Part shown: piece after piece, positions 1 through 8,148 of the stretch
Layout: each line of letters opens with the position of its first letter
How positions within the stretch are numbered: the first letter of the stretch is position 1
NCBI GenBank assembly: GCA_019748155.1
Contig: JAIEPY010000091.1
Span: forward strand, 1 to 32,268
Source of the DNA: Burkholderiales bacterium
GTDB lineage: Bacteria > Pseudomonadota > Gammaproteobacteria > Burkholderiales > UBA11063
Length of the DNA stretch: 32,268 bases
Direction: 5' to 3'
Notes under the pieces: model-generated
Seen by the model: the letters and a program-made list of their open reading frames with translations, nothing else
The model's database searches: none
What the model was told of the DNA's origin: nothing
Made by a program: the position numbers and the translations under genes

Positions 1-2
1 AT

Positions 3-62
3 GAATTACAACTAATTAAACTGCAGCTCGCTGAATTTGAAAGTTTAGCTCATGCTGCGTAA
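3..62 (+). CDS. Possible C-terminal end of a gene cut by the window edge
   Basis: Frame 3 is open from the window edge to a TAA at 60-62. It would encode 19 residues ending in ...AEFESLAHAA. The composition is amphipathic and protein-like, and an AT-rich hairpin follows about 70 nt later, as expected after a gene end. Twenty codons open to an edge can occur by chance, so this is only a weak call and no function can be given. Confidence 0.2.
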   Translation, partial: ELQLIKLQLAEFESLAHAA

Positions 63-130
63 CATCAGATAATAATACTGCACCCTCATATTTTACCAAG
101 TACTTACAATAATTAAACAAATAGCGTCGC

Positions 131-162
131 TTAAAATAATAAACGGCGCTGTTTTTATTTTA
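131..162. terminator. AT-rich hairpin, possible bidirectional terminator
   Basis: TTAAAATAATAAAC and GTTTTTATTTTAA pair almost completely (one bulge) around the loop GGCGCT. T-rich arms lie on both strands, so the hairpin could end both a rightward gene at the window edge and the leftward gene stopping at 232. The rest of 63-231 shows nothing recognisable. Confidence 0.5.
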
Positions 163-231
163 ACTACCATATAGGTCTAGCTCTTTGTCTTTTGTATTTC
201 TTGGTAGAGAGGGATTACACTAGTGTCAGCA

Positions 232-1338
232 TTATTGGCAGCAACCACGAGCATCAATCATCCATATATCAACCACATAATCATTTTCAGTAATATAGAA
301 ATAGTCAAAGAGATTAATTGTTGGATCACAGTGGGCTACAATCAGTTCCAGAACTTCTCCAAGAGCTGGTAAATTTCCACTAGTGGCAGTAACTTTACCA
401 TGCTCATCCCCAAAACCATCCCAGTCGTAGCTAAGGTGCTCATGACTGATAATCTCGGGCTTGGTAGCAACCTTATAGAGTGATTTGGTTCCCGCATCAA
501 CTGTAACATGAGTTGAGTGATTAGTGCTAATTACGGTTGTGAGCATTGTCATTGCTGGTAAAAATCGCTGCTCTTTATATTCAATATCGCTATACTCTTG
601 ATCCATAACACAGTATGAACCGGGTTGGATTTCGCTAACAGTGGCTAATTCGGCGTCAAGGCTAAACGTTCCAGTGCCACTACCGGTTTGAATCTGACAA
701 TCAATTCCTTCTGCTAATAACTGTGCTTTAATTGCGCCTGCTGCTTGTAATATCTGATGTGAGAGCATGCGGCGTTTTGCTAACTCGTTGATATGCTGTA
801 AATGCCCAGCGTAGCATTGTATGCCTTTAAATTTTAAGTTGCTAAATTGGTTTATTTTATGTGCGTAATCAACCGCTTTATCCAAGGCGACCCCGGTGCG
901 CCCGATTCCAGCATCAATATCCAGTAAGACATTTAACATTAAGTTGTGCTCTTGGAAAACTTGATTAAGTTTTGCGGTATTATCAAGATTATCAACTACC
1001 AGCATTGTATCCGGAGCTTGTTTGATAAGATCAGGTAGTTGATTAATTTTATTATCAGCCACGACAGGAGATGTTATCAAAATACCTTTGATTCCTGCTT
1101 GTACCATTACCTGTGCTTCTGAAATTTTAGCAACACATATGCCAACCGCTCCATATTCTAGTTGTAGTTTGACAATCTTACTACACTTATGTGTTTTGGC
1201 ATGAGGGCGAACGTTAACACCCTTATCTTTGGCTAATTGTTGCATTAATGATAAATTGCTTGTCAGTTTATTTCGATCAATTACCAAGCATGGCGTAGGC
1301 AACTGATTTTTATGAAGTCCTAAGTTGCTGTGTGACAT
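232..1338 (-). CDS. D-threonine aldolase / D-serine dehydratase-family PLP enzyme
   Basis: 368-residue protein of the alanine-racemase-fold family that includes low-specificity D-threonine aldolase and metal-dependent D-serine dehydratase. The N-terminal barrel carries RPHAKTHK at residues 44-51, whose Lys48 is the expected Schiff-base lysine. The C-terminal domain has His336-Cys-Asp338. From family knowledge, D-threonine aldolases bind the metal with His-x-Asp and D-serine dehydratases with His-x-Cys, so the aldolase reading is favoured: cleavage of D-3-hydroxy-amino acids to glycine and an aldehyde. There is no signal peptide, so it is cytoplasmic. AAGGA lies 6 nt before the ATG. The gene stands alone downstream of the propeller gene, and its physiological substrate is not evident. 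Confidence 0.82.
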   Translation of the reverse strand: MSHSNLGLHKNQLPTPCLVIDRNKLTSNLSLMQQLAKDKGVNVRPHAKTHKCSKIVKLQLEYGAVGICVAKISEAQVMVQAGIKGILITSPVVADNKINQLPDLIKQAPDTMLVVDNLDNTAKLNQVFQEHNLMLNVLLDIDAGIGRTGVALDKAVDYAHKINQFSNLKFKGIQCYAGHLQHINELAKRRMLSHQILQAAGAIKAQLLAEGIDCQIQTGSGTGTFSLDAELATVSEIQPGSYCVMDQEYSDIEYKEQRFLPAMTMLTTVISTNHSTHVTVDAGTKSLYKVATKPEIISHEHLSYDWDGFGDEHGKVTATSGNLPALGEVLELIVAHCDPTINLFDYFYITENDYVVDIWMIDARGCCQ

Positions 1339-1378
1339 AAAATATCCTTATCAGTATTAATAATCTTTGAGTATCAGG

Positions 1379-1402
1379 CTTTTTATTTTGCCGTAAAAAG
1401 CG
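1379..1402. other. Perfect 8-bp hairpin upstream of the aldolase gene
   Basis: GCTTTTTA and TAAAAAGC pair perfectly around an 8-nt loop, 40 nt upstream of the aldolase start. No T-run follows in the minus direction, so it may be a weak terminator of the propeller gene or part of the aldolase leader. Confidence 0.3.
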
Positions 1403-1459
1403 TAATTATGTTCTTATGGCTCCATCTATGATTACGATGCATTATTTTTCAGTGGATAA

Positions 1460-1483
1460 TTAACCATATAAATAGATGGTTAA
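1460..1483 (-). terminator. Hairpin after the propeller gene
   Basis: TTAACCAT and ATGGTTAA form a perfect 8-bp stem with an 8-nt loop, 11 nt past the stop codon of the propeller gene. The position suits a terminator, but there is no clear U-tract. Confidence 0.4.
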
Positions 1484-1494
1484 GTCGTCATTTA

Positions 1495-2544
1495 TTAAAT
1501 ATTTGCATTAATCCTAATACCTGTTGAATGATTGAAATTTCCATTGTAGTTATTGCAGTTGGACAAAGTTCCATTTTGTTGATTTACCTGACAAACTGAA
1601 ACGCTATTGGCATTGCTAATATAAGCAAATTTGTGACTAGCGCTAAAAGTAAAATCAGAAGGCGCATTGAAGCCATTGCCAGTAGGGGTGCAGTTTTCAA
1701 AAAGACCATTAATCGGGCTAATCGTACATAAGCTGACACTATTGGCTATTTGATTGGTAATGTAAGCAAATAGCCCATTACTATCAACTGTCACCGATTG
1801 TGGTGAGGATAATGAGTTACCTGTGGTTTGGCAATCGGTAAATTTACCTAGTTTATGGCGAACTTTACAGATGGTGATTGAATCATTATTACTATTAGCA
1901 ATATAGACAACCGAATTACTGCCAAAATTAATATCTGCTGGTGCACTTAGATCATCTAGTATTTGCTGGCAATCGCTTAAGCTACCGTCATTAGAACTTA
2001 CTAAGCATCGGCTGACAGAGTTACTATCTTGATTACTAATATATGCATAATTAGCGATATTATCAATTATAACCCCTGATGGATTAGCAAATCCAGAGCC
2101 TGTTAGTTTACAATTTTCAAAAGCGCCTGTTTGAGTATTAATTGTACAAAGTGAAATGTTATTTGAACCGCCATTAGCCACATAGGCGATATTTTGTGAG
2201 AGAATTAAATTTATTCCATTAGGTGCAATAAAACCATTTCCGGTGGTAACGCAGTTCCCTAAAGCTCCGCTTCCTTGCAAAATTTGGCATTGTGATACGG
2301 TTGTGCTGTCTGAATTAGAAATATAGGCATAACCAGCAATGTTTGAGGCATTAATTGCTACTGAAGAAGTATTTTGCTTGTTTTTAGTTGTTGGTGTTGT
2401 TCCATCTTGCATATTAAACATGTTGGAGCTTAAATTTAGCCTATCATCTTGTGGCATGCTGAGTGTTGCCGGGGATGAACTAGTTAAATAATAAGCACCA
2501 ACAATAAGCAGCACAATTATTGCTGGAATTAAAAACTTCTTCAT
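1495..2544 (-). CDS. Membrane-anchored or secreted six-repeat beta-propeller protein
   Basis: I use the ATG at 2544 (349 residues): GGAAA sits at a normal distance from it, whereas the TTG six bases upstream is too close. In numbering that includes the two residues before this ATG, residues 4-21 form a hydrophobic signal peptide or anchor, and a polar linker runs to about residue 70. Six repeats of 45-47 residues follow. Each opens with YAYISN- or AYVAN-like text, then a Cys, then eleven residues and a second Cys, then a G-N-G-F/L-x-x-P segment. Cysteines fall at 88/100, 135/147, 182/194, 228/240, 275/287 and 320/332. The repeat text resembles YncE/lactonase-type propellers, so a six-bladed propeller outside the cytoplasm is likely. 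The Cys pairs may form one disulfide per blade. No catalytic motif or partner is visible, and the function is unknown. Confidence 0.75.
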   Translation of the reverse strand: MKKFLIPAIIVLLIVGAYYLTSSSPATLSMPQDDRLNLSSNMFNMQDGTTPTTKNKQNTSSVAINASNIAGYAYISNSDSTTVSQCQILQGSGALGNCVTTGNGFIAPNGINLILSQNIAYVANGGSNNISLCTINTQTGAFENCKLTGSGFANPSGVIIDNIANYAYISNQDSNSVSRCLVSSNDGSLSDCQQILDDLSAPADINFGSNSVVYIANSNNDSITICKVRHKLGKFTDCQTTGNSLSSPQSVTVDSNGLFAYITNQIANSVSLCTISPINGLFENCTPTGNGFNAPSDFTFSASHKFAYISNANSVSVCQVNQQNGTLSNCNNYNGNFNHSTGIRINANI

Positions 2545-2652
2545 TGGCAATATTTCCGTTTATTAATAAGTCTAATACTATATTGTAACGTATTAAATTT
2601 AAGGTAATATCTGATTAATCCAACAACTGCTATTCAAGAGCATTACTCACAT

Positions 2653-3870
2653 CTATTTCTGGGTTATTGGGTTTGACACAAACTCACGTAATGCGCGGGC
2701 AAAGCGAGTCATACCAAGCCTAATATCCTCTTCCGGGATTATGAGCGAAGGTGTAAAACGAATTACATTGGGTGATGCATTTAGTAACGCAATGCCATAC
2801 GTAAAACCCAGATTCATGATTTCACGTGCTCGTCCGTGATACTGTGGTTTAAGTACTGCGCCGATTAATAATCCCTGTCCGCGAATTTCCTCAAATAAAT
2901 TGAATTCCTGATTTAGTAAGTTGAGTTGTTTCCGAAAAAGCTGCTCGCGCTGGGTTACACCCATTAAAACTTCAGCGGTATTGATAATATTAAGTACACT
3001 TAGCGCGACAGCACATGCCAGAGGGTTGCCGCCAAAAGTTGTACCATGCGAACCAATGGCAAAACCTGAGCTGAATTGCTCTTTTACTAAAATTGCACCG
3101 ATGGGAAATCCGCCTCCAAGAGCTTTGGCAATGCTAATCAGATCCGGTTGAATTGGATAATGCTGATAAGCAAATAGTTTACCTGTTCGTCCGATTCCGG
3201 TTTGAACCTCATCAAACATTAGGATTGCGTGATGCTTATCGCATAGCTCACGAAGTTTGAGTAAGAACTCAGTTGATGCCTTAATAACGCCGCCCTCCGC
3301 CTGAATTACCTCGACAATTACTACCACCGTATTGCCATCAATTAATTCTTCTGCGCTAGCTAAATCATTAAATTTACCGTGAATGATTCCTGCTGGCAAT
3401 GGTGCAAAATCGGCACTATACTTGCTTTGTCCACCAGCCGATACCCCAAAGAGTGTGCGTCCATGAAAACTATTTTTGAAGGATACAACTTTGTGTTTAT
3501 GCGCACCAAAATTAACCAAGCCGTAACGTCTGGCAAGTTTTAATCCGGCTTCAACTGCTTCAGTGCCGCTATTGCAGATAAATACTTTATCAAAATCACT
3601 GGCATTGACTAATGCTTTGCCAAGTTCTACAGCGGGCTGATTCACCATGATGTTACTGACATGCCACAGTTTTTGGGCTTGGGTGGTTAATGATGCTATC
3701 ATTTGCGGATGAGCATGACCGAGTGCATTAACTGCAATTCCGCCAGCAAAATCGATAACCTCTTCATCATTCGCACCATAAAGACGTGAGCCAACGCCGC
3801 GCACTGGCACGAAATCAACTTGACCATAGATATCAAGGAAATAATTCGGGTATTCTTGACGTAAATTCAT
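2653..3870 (-). CDS. argD: Acetylornithine aminotransferase
   Basis: 405-residue class III PLP aminotransferase that converts N-acetylglutamate semialdehyde to N-acetylornithine with glutamate as amino donor. Motifs: NSGTEA at 100-105 (phosphate binding), FHGRT at 135-139, DEVQTGIGRTG from 220, and Lys249 in SIAKALGGGFP as the Schiff-base lysine. Length is normal for ArgD. It could also serve as a succinyldiaminopimelate aminotransferase, as ArgD does in some bacteria. It is the last gene of the cluster, starting 4 nt after carB stops. Its Shine-Dalgarno GGAG lies within the final carB codons, which suggests translational coupling. No strong terminator was seen in the 100 nt after the gene. 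Confidence 0.95.
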   Translation of the reverse strand: MNLRQEYPNYFLDIYGQVDFVPVRGVGSRLYGANDEEVIDFAGGIAVNALGHAHPQMIASLTTQAQKLWHVSNIMVNQPAVELGKALVNASDFDKVFICNSGTEAVEAGLKLARRYGLVNFGAHKHKVVSFKNSFHGRTLFGVSAGGQSKYSADFAPLPAGIIHGKFNDLASAEELIDGNTVVVIVEVIQAEGGVIKASTEFLLKLRELCDKHHAILMFDEVQTGIGRTGKLFAYQHYPIQPDLISIAKALGGGFPIGAILVKEQFSSGFAIGSHGTTFGGNPLACAVALSVLNIINTAEVLMGVTQREQLFRKQLNLLNQEFNLFEEIRGQGLLIGAVLKPQYHGRAREIMNLGFTYGIALLNASPNVIRFTPSLIIPEEDIRLGMTRFARALREFVSNPITQK

Positions 3871-3874
3871 AGTA

Positions 3875-6800
3875 TTACTCCAAAATTAAACATTGTAAAA
3901 TTAATTTAGTTAATTGCAAATTAGTTATCAAAGGGATATGATAATCAATTGCTAGGCGACGAATAGCAAATTGTTCTTGATTTTGATGTGACTCATAAAC
4001 ATTCTCAGGGATATTGATAACTAAATCAAATTGTTGCTGTTTGATTGTGCTTACTGTGTCAGCTATCAAATGTGTAAAATTCTTAGCTTCAGTATTTATC
4101 CCAGCACAAGTTGAATGATCCGCGTTGATTAACCAGCCTTCCTTGTCTAATTCAGCCAATAATGGTGCTAATTCTTGTAGTGCGCTTTGAGGTGCATGGA
4201 TTAGTAAACGTTTGCCATTAATCGTTTGTCCGGCTGCTTGCCATGAGCGATAAAAGGTAGTTAATAAATCTGTACCAATGCAGGCAACTTCACCGGTTGA
4301 GGACATTTCGACTTGTGCAACCGGATCGCAGCCTTTGAAACGATTGTAGGAAAACACTGGAGTTTTCACCCCCAGATGCTTGAGCAGTGGCGTCGCTATT
4401 GGTGCTATTGCTTGCGAGTTTAGAAAAACCTGAGTGACTAATTTAATTAAATTGCAGCCACTTACTTTAGAAATGAAAGGAAAAGAGCGTGATGCACGCA
4501 CATTACACTCGATAACCTTGAGCTGCTTGTCTTTAAGCAATAATTGCATATTGAACGGACCATGAATATTTAGACTGGCAACAATCTTGCTACTGATAAC
4601 ATTGATTTGTGCAATTATCTCTGGCGCTAAATTTTGCGCTGGGTAAACTAAAGTTGCATCGCCTGAATGAACACCGGCATTTTCTATATGTTCTGCAATC
4701 GCACTGAAGATGATTTTTCCATTTGCGGCTACACCATCAACTTCAATTTCTGCCGCATCGCTAATAAATTGGCAGACTACTACCGAATTGGCGGGGGAGA
4801 TTTTTAGTGCAGTGTGTAAATATTGCTCTAAATCTTCGTGGTTAGTTGCAACTTTCATGGCTGCACCGGATAACACATAAGACGGGCGCACGATTACCGG
4901 AAAGCCAACTTTGCTCACAAAATCAATAATCTGTTGACTAGTGGTAGCGTTAATCCAGCGAGGTTGATCAATTTTGGCATCATGGAGTAATTGCGAAAAT
5001 AATTGCCGATCTTCGGCTTGGTTAATATTTGTCGCACTGGTTCCCAGTAAATTATGACCAAGTTTACTAAGCGGTAGCACCAGATTATTGGCTGCTTGCC
5101 CGCCTACGCTAACTACGGTGGCCTGCGGGTTTTCAAATTCCAAAATATCAGTTACCCGTTCTAGTGACAAGGGTTCAAAATAGAGCCGCTCGGACTCATC
5201 ATAATCAGTTGACACTGTTTCGGGGTTGGAGTTAATGATGATTACTTTTTGTTGTGCTTTGCGTAATTCACGAGCTAAATTGACGGTGCACCAGTCAAAT
5301 TCAACTGATGAGCCAATTGCATACGGACCAGAACCCAAGATGCAGATATGCTCGGACGATGGAACTAAATCATGGTACGTGCCGTGATAGGTTAGATACA
5401 AATAATTACTCTGGGCTTGAAATTCGCCAGCAACCGTATCAATTTGCTTAACAACTGGCTGCACGCCATATTTAAGACGTAATGCGCGGATGGCAAATTC
5501 ATCTAGATTATGCATGCTAGCAATTACTTTGTCGCTAAGTCCCAATTGTTTCGCTGCAAGTAAATTAGCTGCGTTGATCTCTTGTTTGGCAAATGCATTA
5601 CCAAAAAGCGCAATTTGCTGGATTTGATTGAGAAACCATGGATCAATATGCGATAATTGCGCCGCTGCTGTCATACTATTACCTTGGGTAAACCATTGGT
5701 AGAGTGCAAAAATCCGTCTATCAGTGGCAAATTCGAGTTCATTGGCTAGATTCGGGATTTGCTGTGGATAATCCAGCAAACATGAAGCACCGATATTAAG
5801 CATCTGGACTGCTTTTTGTAATGCCTCTGGAAAACTTCTGCCAATTGCCATTACTTCCCCAACGCTTTTCATTTCACTACCGATCCTACGCTCGGCTTCA
5901 CGGAGTTTATGAGTATCCCACCGCGGGATTTTTACCACGATATAATCCAGTGCTGGTTCAAAAAATGCGCTGGTTGCTGTAGTCATATGATTGCGAATTT
6001 GGTAGAGTTGATAACCCAGACATAGTTTAGCTGCTACATAGGCAAGGGGGTAACCAGTCGCCTTGGAAGCTAGGGCTGAAGAACGTGACAGCCGCGGATT
6101 CATTTCAATTACCCGATAGTCGCCATTTGCCGGATTCACTGCAAATTGAATATTACATTCACCAATAATCGCGAAAATTTCGGCAGCCTGCAGAGCAATA
6201 TCTCGTAGTTGTTGATGCTCGCGGTCATTCAATGTTTGTGCTGGGGCAACCACTATGCTTTCTCCAGTATGGATTCCCATTGGGTCAAGATTTTCCATAT
6301 TGCAGATAGTTAGTGCATTGCCTGCTTTGTCACGAACGATTTCGTACTCAAACTCTTTCCAGCCAGTCAGATACTCTTCAAGTAAAACTTGTGGAGTAAC
6401 ACTGAGCGCCTGAGTTACTTTGGTAATTAATTCTTCCTCTGCACTTATTTTACCTGAGCCTAGTCCACCAAGTGAAAACCCTGAACGCATCATCAACGGG
6501 TAACCAATTTGTTGTGCCATAGCTATAGCTTGTTCGCAAGTAGTTGCTAATTTACTGACTGGGGTTTTGATTTGATGTGTCAAAAGTGTATCGCGAAAAA
6601 GTTCACGATCTTCGGTGGCTAAAATTGAAGCGATCGACGAACCTAACACCTCAATATTGTATTGTTGCAAGATTCCGCTGTTATGCAATTCCAAGCCCAG
6701 ATTAAGCGCAGTTTGCCCACCAAAGCCTAATGCTAGTAGCTCGATTTTTTCCGCAATCAAAATTTGCTCAAGTTCCTTAATTTGCAAAGGCACAAAATAG

Positions 6801-6973
6801 GTTTTATCCGCCATGTTTTTATCGGTTTGTACCGTAGCAATATTTGGATTTACCAAAACTACCTGATGTCCATCATCTTTGAAGGCTTTAATTGCTTGCG
6901 AACCGGAATAATCAAATTCACCAGCCTGCCCAACTCTTAGTCCACCCGAACCAATAACTAATATTTTGCTCAT
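3875..6973 (-). CDS. carB: Carbamoyl-phosphate synthase large subunit, eukaryote/Bacteroidetes-like type
   Basis: 1032 residues with the duplicated ATP-grasp architecture. The first carboxyphosphate half opens with GSGGLRVGQAGEFDYSGSQ (residues 8-26). The second carbamate half begins near 541 with ILGSGPYAIGSSVEFDW. An MGS-like regulatory domain covers about 925-1032. It makes carbamoyl phosphate from ammonia supplied by CarA, bicarbonate and two ATP. Many segments (NPNIATVQT, CNMENLDPMGIHTGES, EFDWCTVNLARELR, GPFNMQLLL, VINIPEN...IRRLAIDYHIPLITN) match what I recall of animal CPS I, fungal arginine-specific CPS and Bacteroidetes CarB. They do not match the E. coli GAGPIVIGQACEFDYSG type. The start overlaps the carA stop by 4 nt (ATGA). 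A second canonical CarAB for pyrimidines may exist elsewhere. Confidence 0.95.
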   Translation of the reverse strand: MSKILVIGSGGLRVGQAGEFDYSGSQAIKAFKDDGHQVVLVNPNIATVQTDKNMADKTYFVPLQIKELEQILIAEKIELLALGFGGQTALNLGLELHNSGILQQYNIEVLGSSIASILATEDRELFRDTLLTHQIKTPVSKLATTCEQAIAMAQQIGYPLMMRSGFSLGGLGSGKISAEEELITKVTQALSVTPQVLLEEYLTGWKEFEYEIVRDKAGNALTICNMENLDPMGIHTGESIVVAPAQTLNDREHQQLRDIALQAAEIFAIIGECNIQFAVNPANGDYRVIEMNPRLSRSSALASKATGYPLAYVAAKLCLGYQLYQIRNHMTTATSAFFEPALDYIVVKIPRWDTHKLREAERRIGSEMKSVGEVMAIGRSFPEALQKAVQMLNIGASCLLDYPQQIPNLANELEFATDRRIFALYQWFTQGNSMTAAAQLSHIDPWFLNQIQQIALFGNAFAKQEINAANLLAAKQLGLSDKVIASMHNLDEFAIRALRLKYGVQPVVKQIDTVAGEFQAQSNYLYLTYHGTYHDLVPSSEHICILGSGPYAIGSSVEFDWCTVNLARELRKAQQKVIIINSNPETVSTDYDESERLYFEPLSLERVTDILEFENPQATVVSVGGQAANNLVLPLSKLGHNLLGTSATNINQAEDRQLFSQLLHDAKIDQPRWINATTSQQIIDFVSKVGFPVIVRPSYVLSGAAMKVATNHEDLEQYLHTALKISPANSVVVCQFISDAAEIEVDGVAANGKIIFSAIAEHIENAGVHSGDATLVYPAQNLAPEIIAQINVISSKIVASLNIHGPFNMQLLLKDKQLKVIECNVRASRSFPFISKVSGCNLIKLVTQVFLNSQAIAPIATPLLKHLGVKTPVFSYNRFKGCDPVAQVEMSSTGEVACIGTDLLTTFYRSWQAAGQTINGKRLLIHAPQSALQELAPLLAELDKEGWLINADHSTCAGINTEAKNFTHLIADTVSTIKQQQFDLVINIPENVYESHQNQEQFAIRRLAIDYHIPLITNLQLTKLILQCLILE

Positions 6974-8037
6974 TTTTGTTGCGCTCCCATTATAACTTGC
7001 TGGATAAAATCATTAAATAAAAATGCGGTATCATGTGGCCCTGCTGCCGCTTCGGGGTGAAACTGAACTGCTGAAAAAGGTTTGTTTTTATGTTTGATAC
7101 CGGCGATACTGTTATCATGCAAATGGGTAAATGTAATTTGCCAATCATCGGGTAAGCTATTGTGGCACAGGGCATAACCATGATTTTGTGAACTGAGATA
7201 GCAACGTAAGTTTTGCGTATCCTGTACGGGCTGGTTTTGTCCACGATGACCGAATTTCAACTTGTAGGTATCTGCGCCAGCGGCTAAACCAAGTAATTGC
7301 GAACCCAGACAAATCCCAAAAATTGGGATATCATTCTCTAACGCTGCTTTGAGAATGGCGATACTTTGGCTACAGTCTTTGGGATCTCCCGGGCCATTGG
7401 AGAGTAAAATGCCATCATATTGTTCGTGGCTGTAATCATAGTCAAATGGCACTTGTTTAATCGTTACATCGAAATTTAGTAATGAGCGAATTATATTCTG
7501 TTTAGCCCCAAAATCGACCAGCAAAATTTGGTATTTGCCTGTGCCATGGTAGCTGATTTCTTTAGTTGAAACTTGCGCTACTAAACTTTCCGCTGGTGTG
7601 GGTTGCGGTGGAGTCGCTACAACTGTACTGGTTAATTTGATTTGCCCATTCATCGTACCGTTATCGCGTAATACTTTAGTCAGTTCACGGGTATCAATTC
7701 CACTTAAAATAGGAATATCTTGTTTATGTAGACAATCTAATAGGGAATGCTCACAGTCATGATGTGCTGTTTCATGAATCAAATTACAGCAGATGACTGC
7801 TTTAACCTGAATCTGTGCGGATTCCCAGCTCTGTGCAGTACTCACTCCATAATTTCCAAGTAATGGATAGGTAAAAACCAAAATTTGTCCGGCATAGGAT
7901 GGATCGGTCAAAGTTTCTTCGTAGCCAGTCATTCCGGTATTAAATACCACTTCGCCACTAATTAGCTCATGGGCTAAATTATGTGCAACGGCATTGAAAT
8001 GGCTGCCGTTATCTAAAATCAAAGTTGCGGAATTCAT
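6970..8037 (-). CDS. carA: Carbamoyl-phosphate synthase small (glutaminase) subunit
   Basis: Glutamine amidotransferase subunit that hydrolyses glutamine and channels ammonia to CarB. I choose the ATG at 8037 (355 residues), which has AGGA 6-7 nt upstream and begins at the family's usual N-terminus. A longer frame starts at 8076 without a good ribosome binding site. Numbered from that longer start, the class I triad is Cys256 in FGICLGSQ, His340 and Glu342 in FHPEA, and SGIDTREL lies near 125. HRGQNQPV (277-284) and the GPHDTAFLFNDF tail resemble the eukaryotic/Bacteroidetes type, matching its CarB partner. The stop overlaps the carB start by 4 nt. A 44-nt hairpin separates it from argG upstream. 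Confidence 0.94.
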   Translation of the reverse strand: MNSATLILDNGSHFNAVAHNLAHELISGEVVFNTGMTGYEETLTDPSYAGQILVFTYPLLGNYGVSTAQSWESAQIQVKAVICCNLIHETAHHDCEHSLLDCLHKQDIPILSGIDTRELTKVLRDNGTMNGQIKLTSTVVATPPQPTPAESLVAQVSTKEISYHGTGKYQILLVDFGAKQNIIRSLLNFDVTIKQVPFDYDYSHEQYDGILLSNGPGDPKDCSQSIAILKAALENDIPIFGICLGSQLLGLAAGADTYKLKFGHRGQNQPVQDTQNLRCYLSSQNHGYALCHNSLPDDWQITFTHLHDNSIAGIKHKNKPFSAVQFHPEAAAGPHDTAFLFNDFIQQVIMGAQQK

Positions 8038-8097
8038 CAAATTTCCTAACGTAATAGTATGTTCACTAGTTGCCATAATATAAAGTAAGAACTAGGA

Positions 8098-8141
8098 ATA
8101 AGACAACGACGTGTACTTTAATAGTACACGAGGCGTCTTAT
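8098..8141. promoter_or_regulatory. Interrupted hairpin between argG and carA
   Basis: The outer arms ATAAGAC and GTCTTAT and the inner arms GTGTACT and AGTACAC pair perfectly. The inner loop is TTAAT, and internal loops of 6 and 5 nt separate the two stems. No U-run follows in the direction of transcription, so it is not a classical terminator. It sits at one of only three loose junctions in the arginine cluster and may tune carAB expression or mRNA stability, or mark a processing site. Confidence 0.5.
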
Positions 8142-8148
8142 GACAACG

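Noticed and set aside
2545-2550. TTG start giving two extra residues to the propeller protein
   Set aside because: GGAAA would be only 2 nt away; the ATG at 2544 has the proper spacing.
6990-7244. Second minus-strand frame inside carA
   Set aside because: Lies fully within carA in another frame, with no ribosome site; a shadow.
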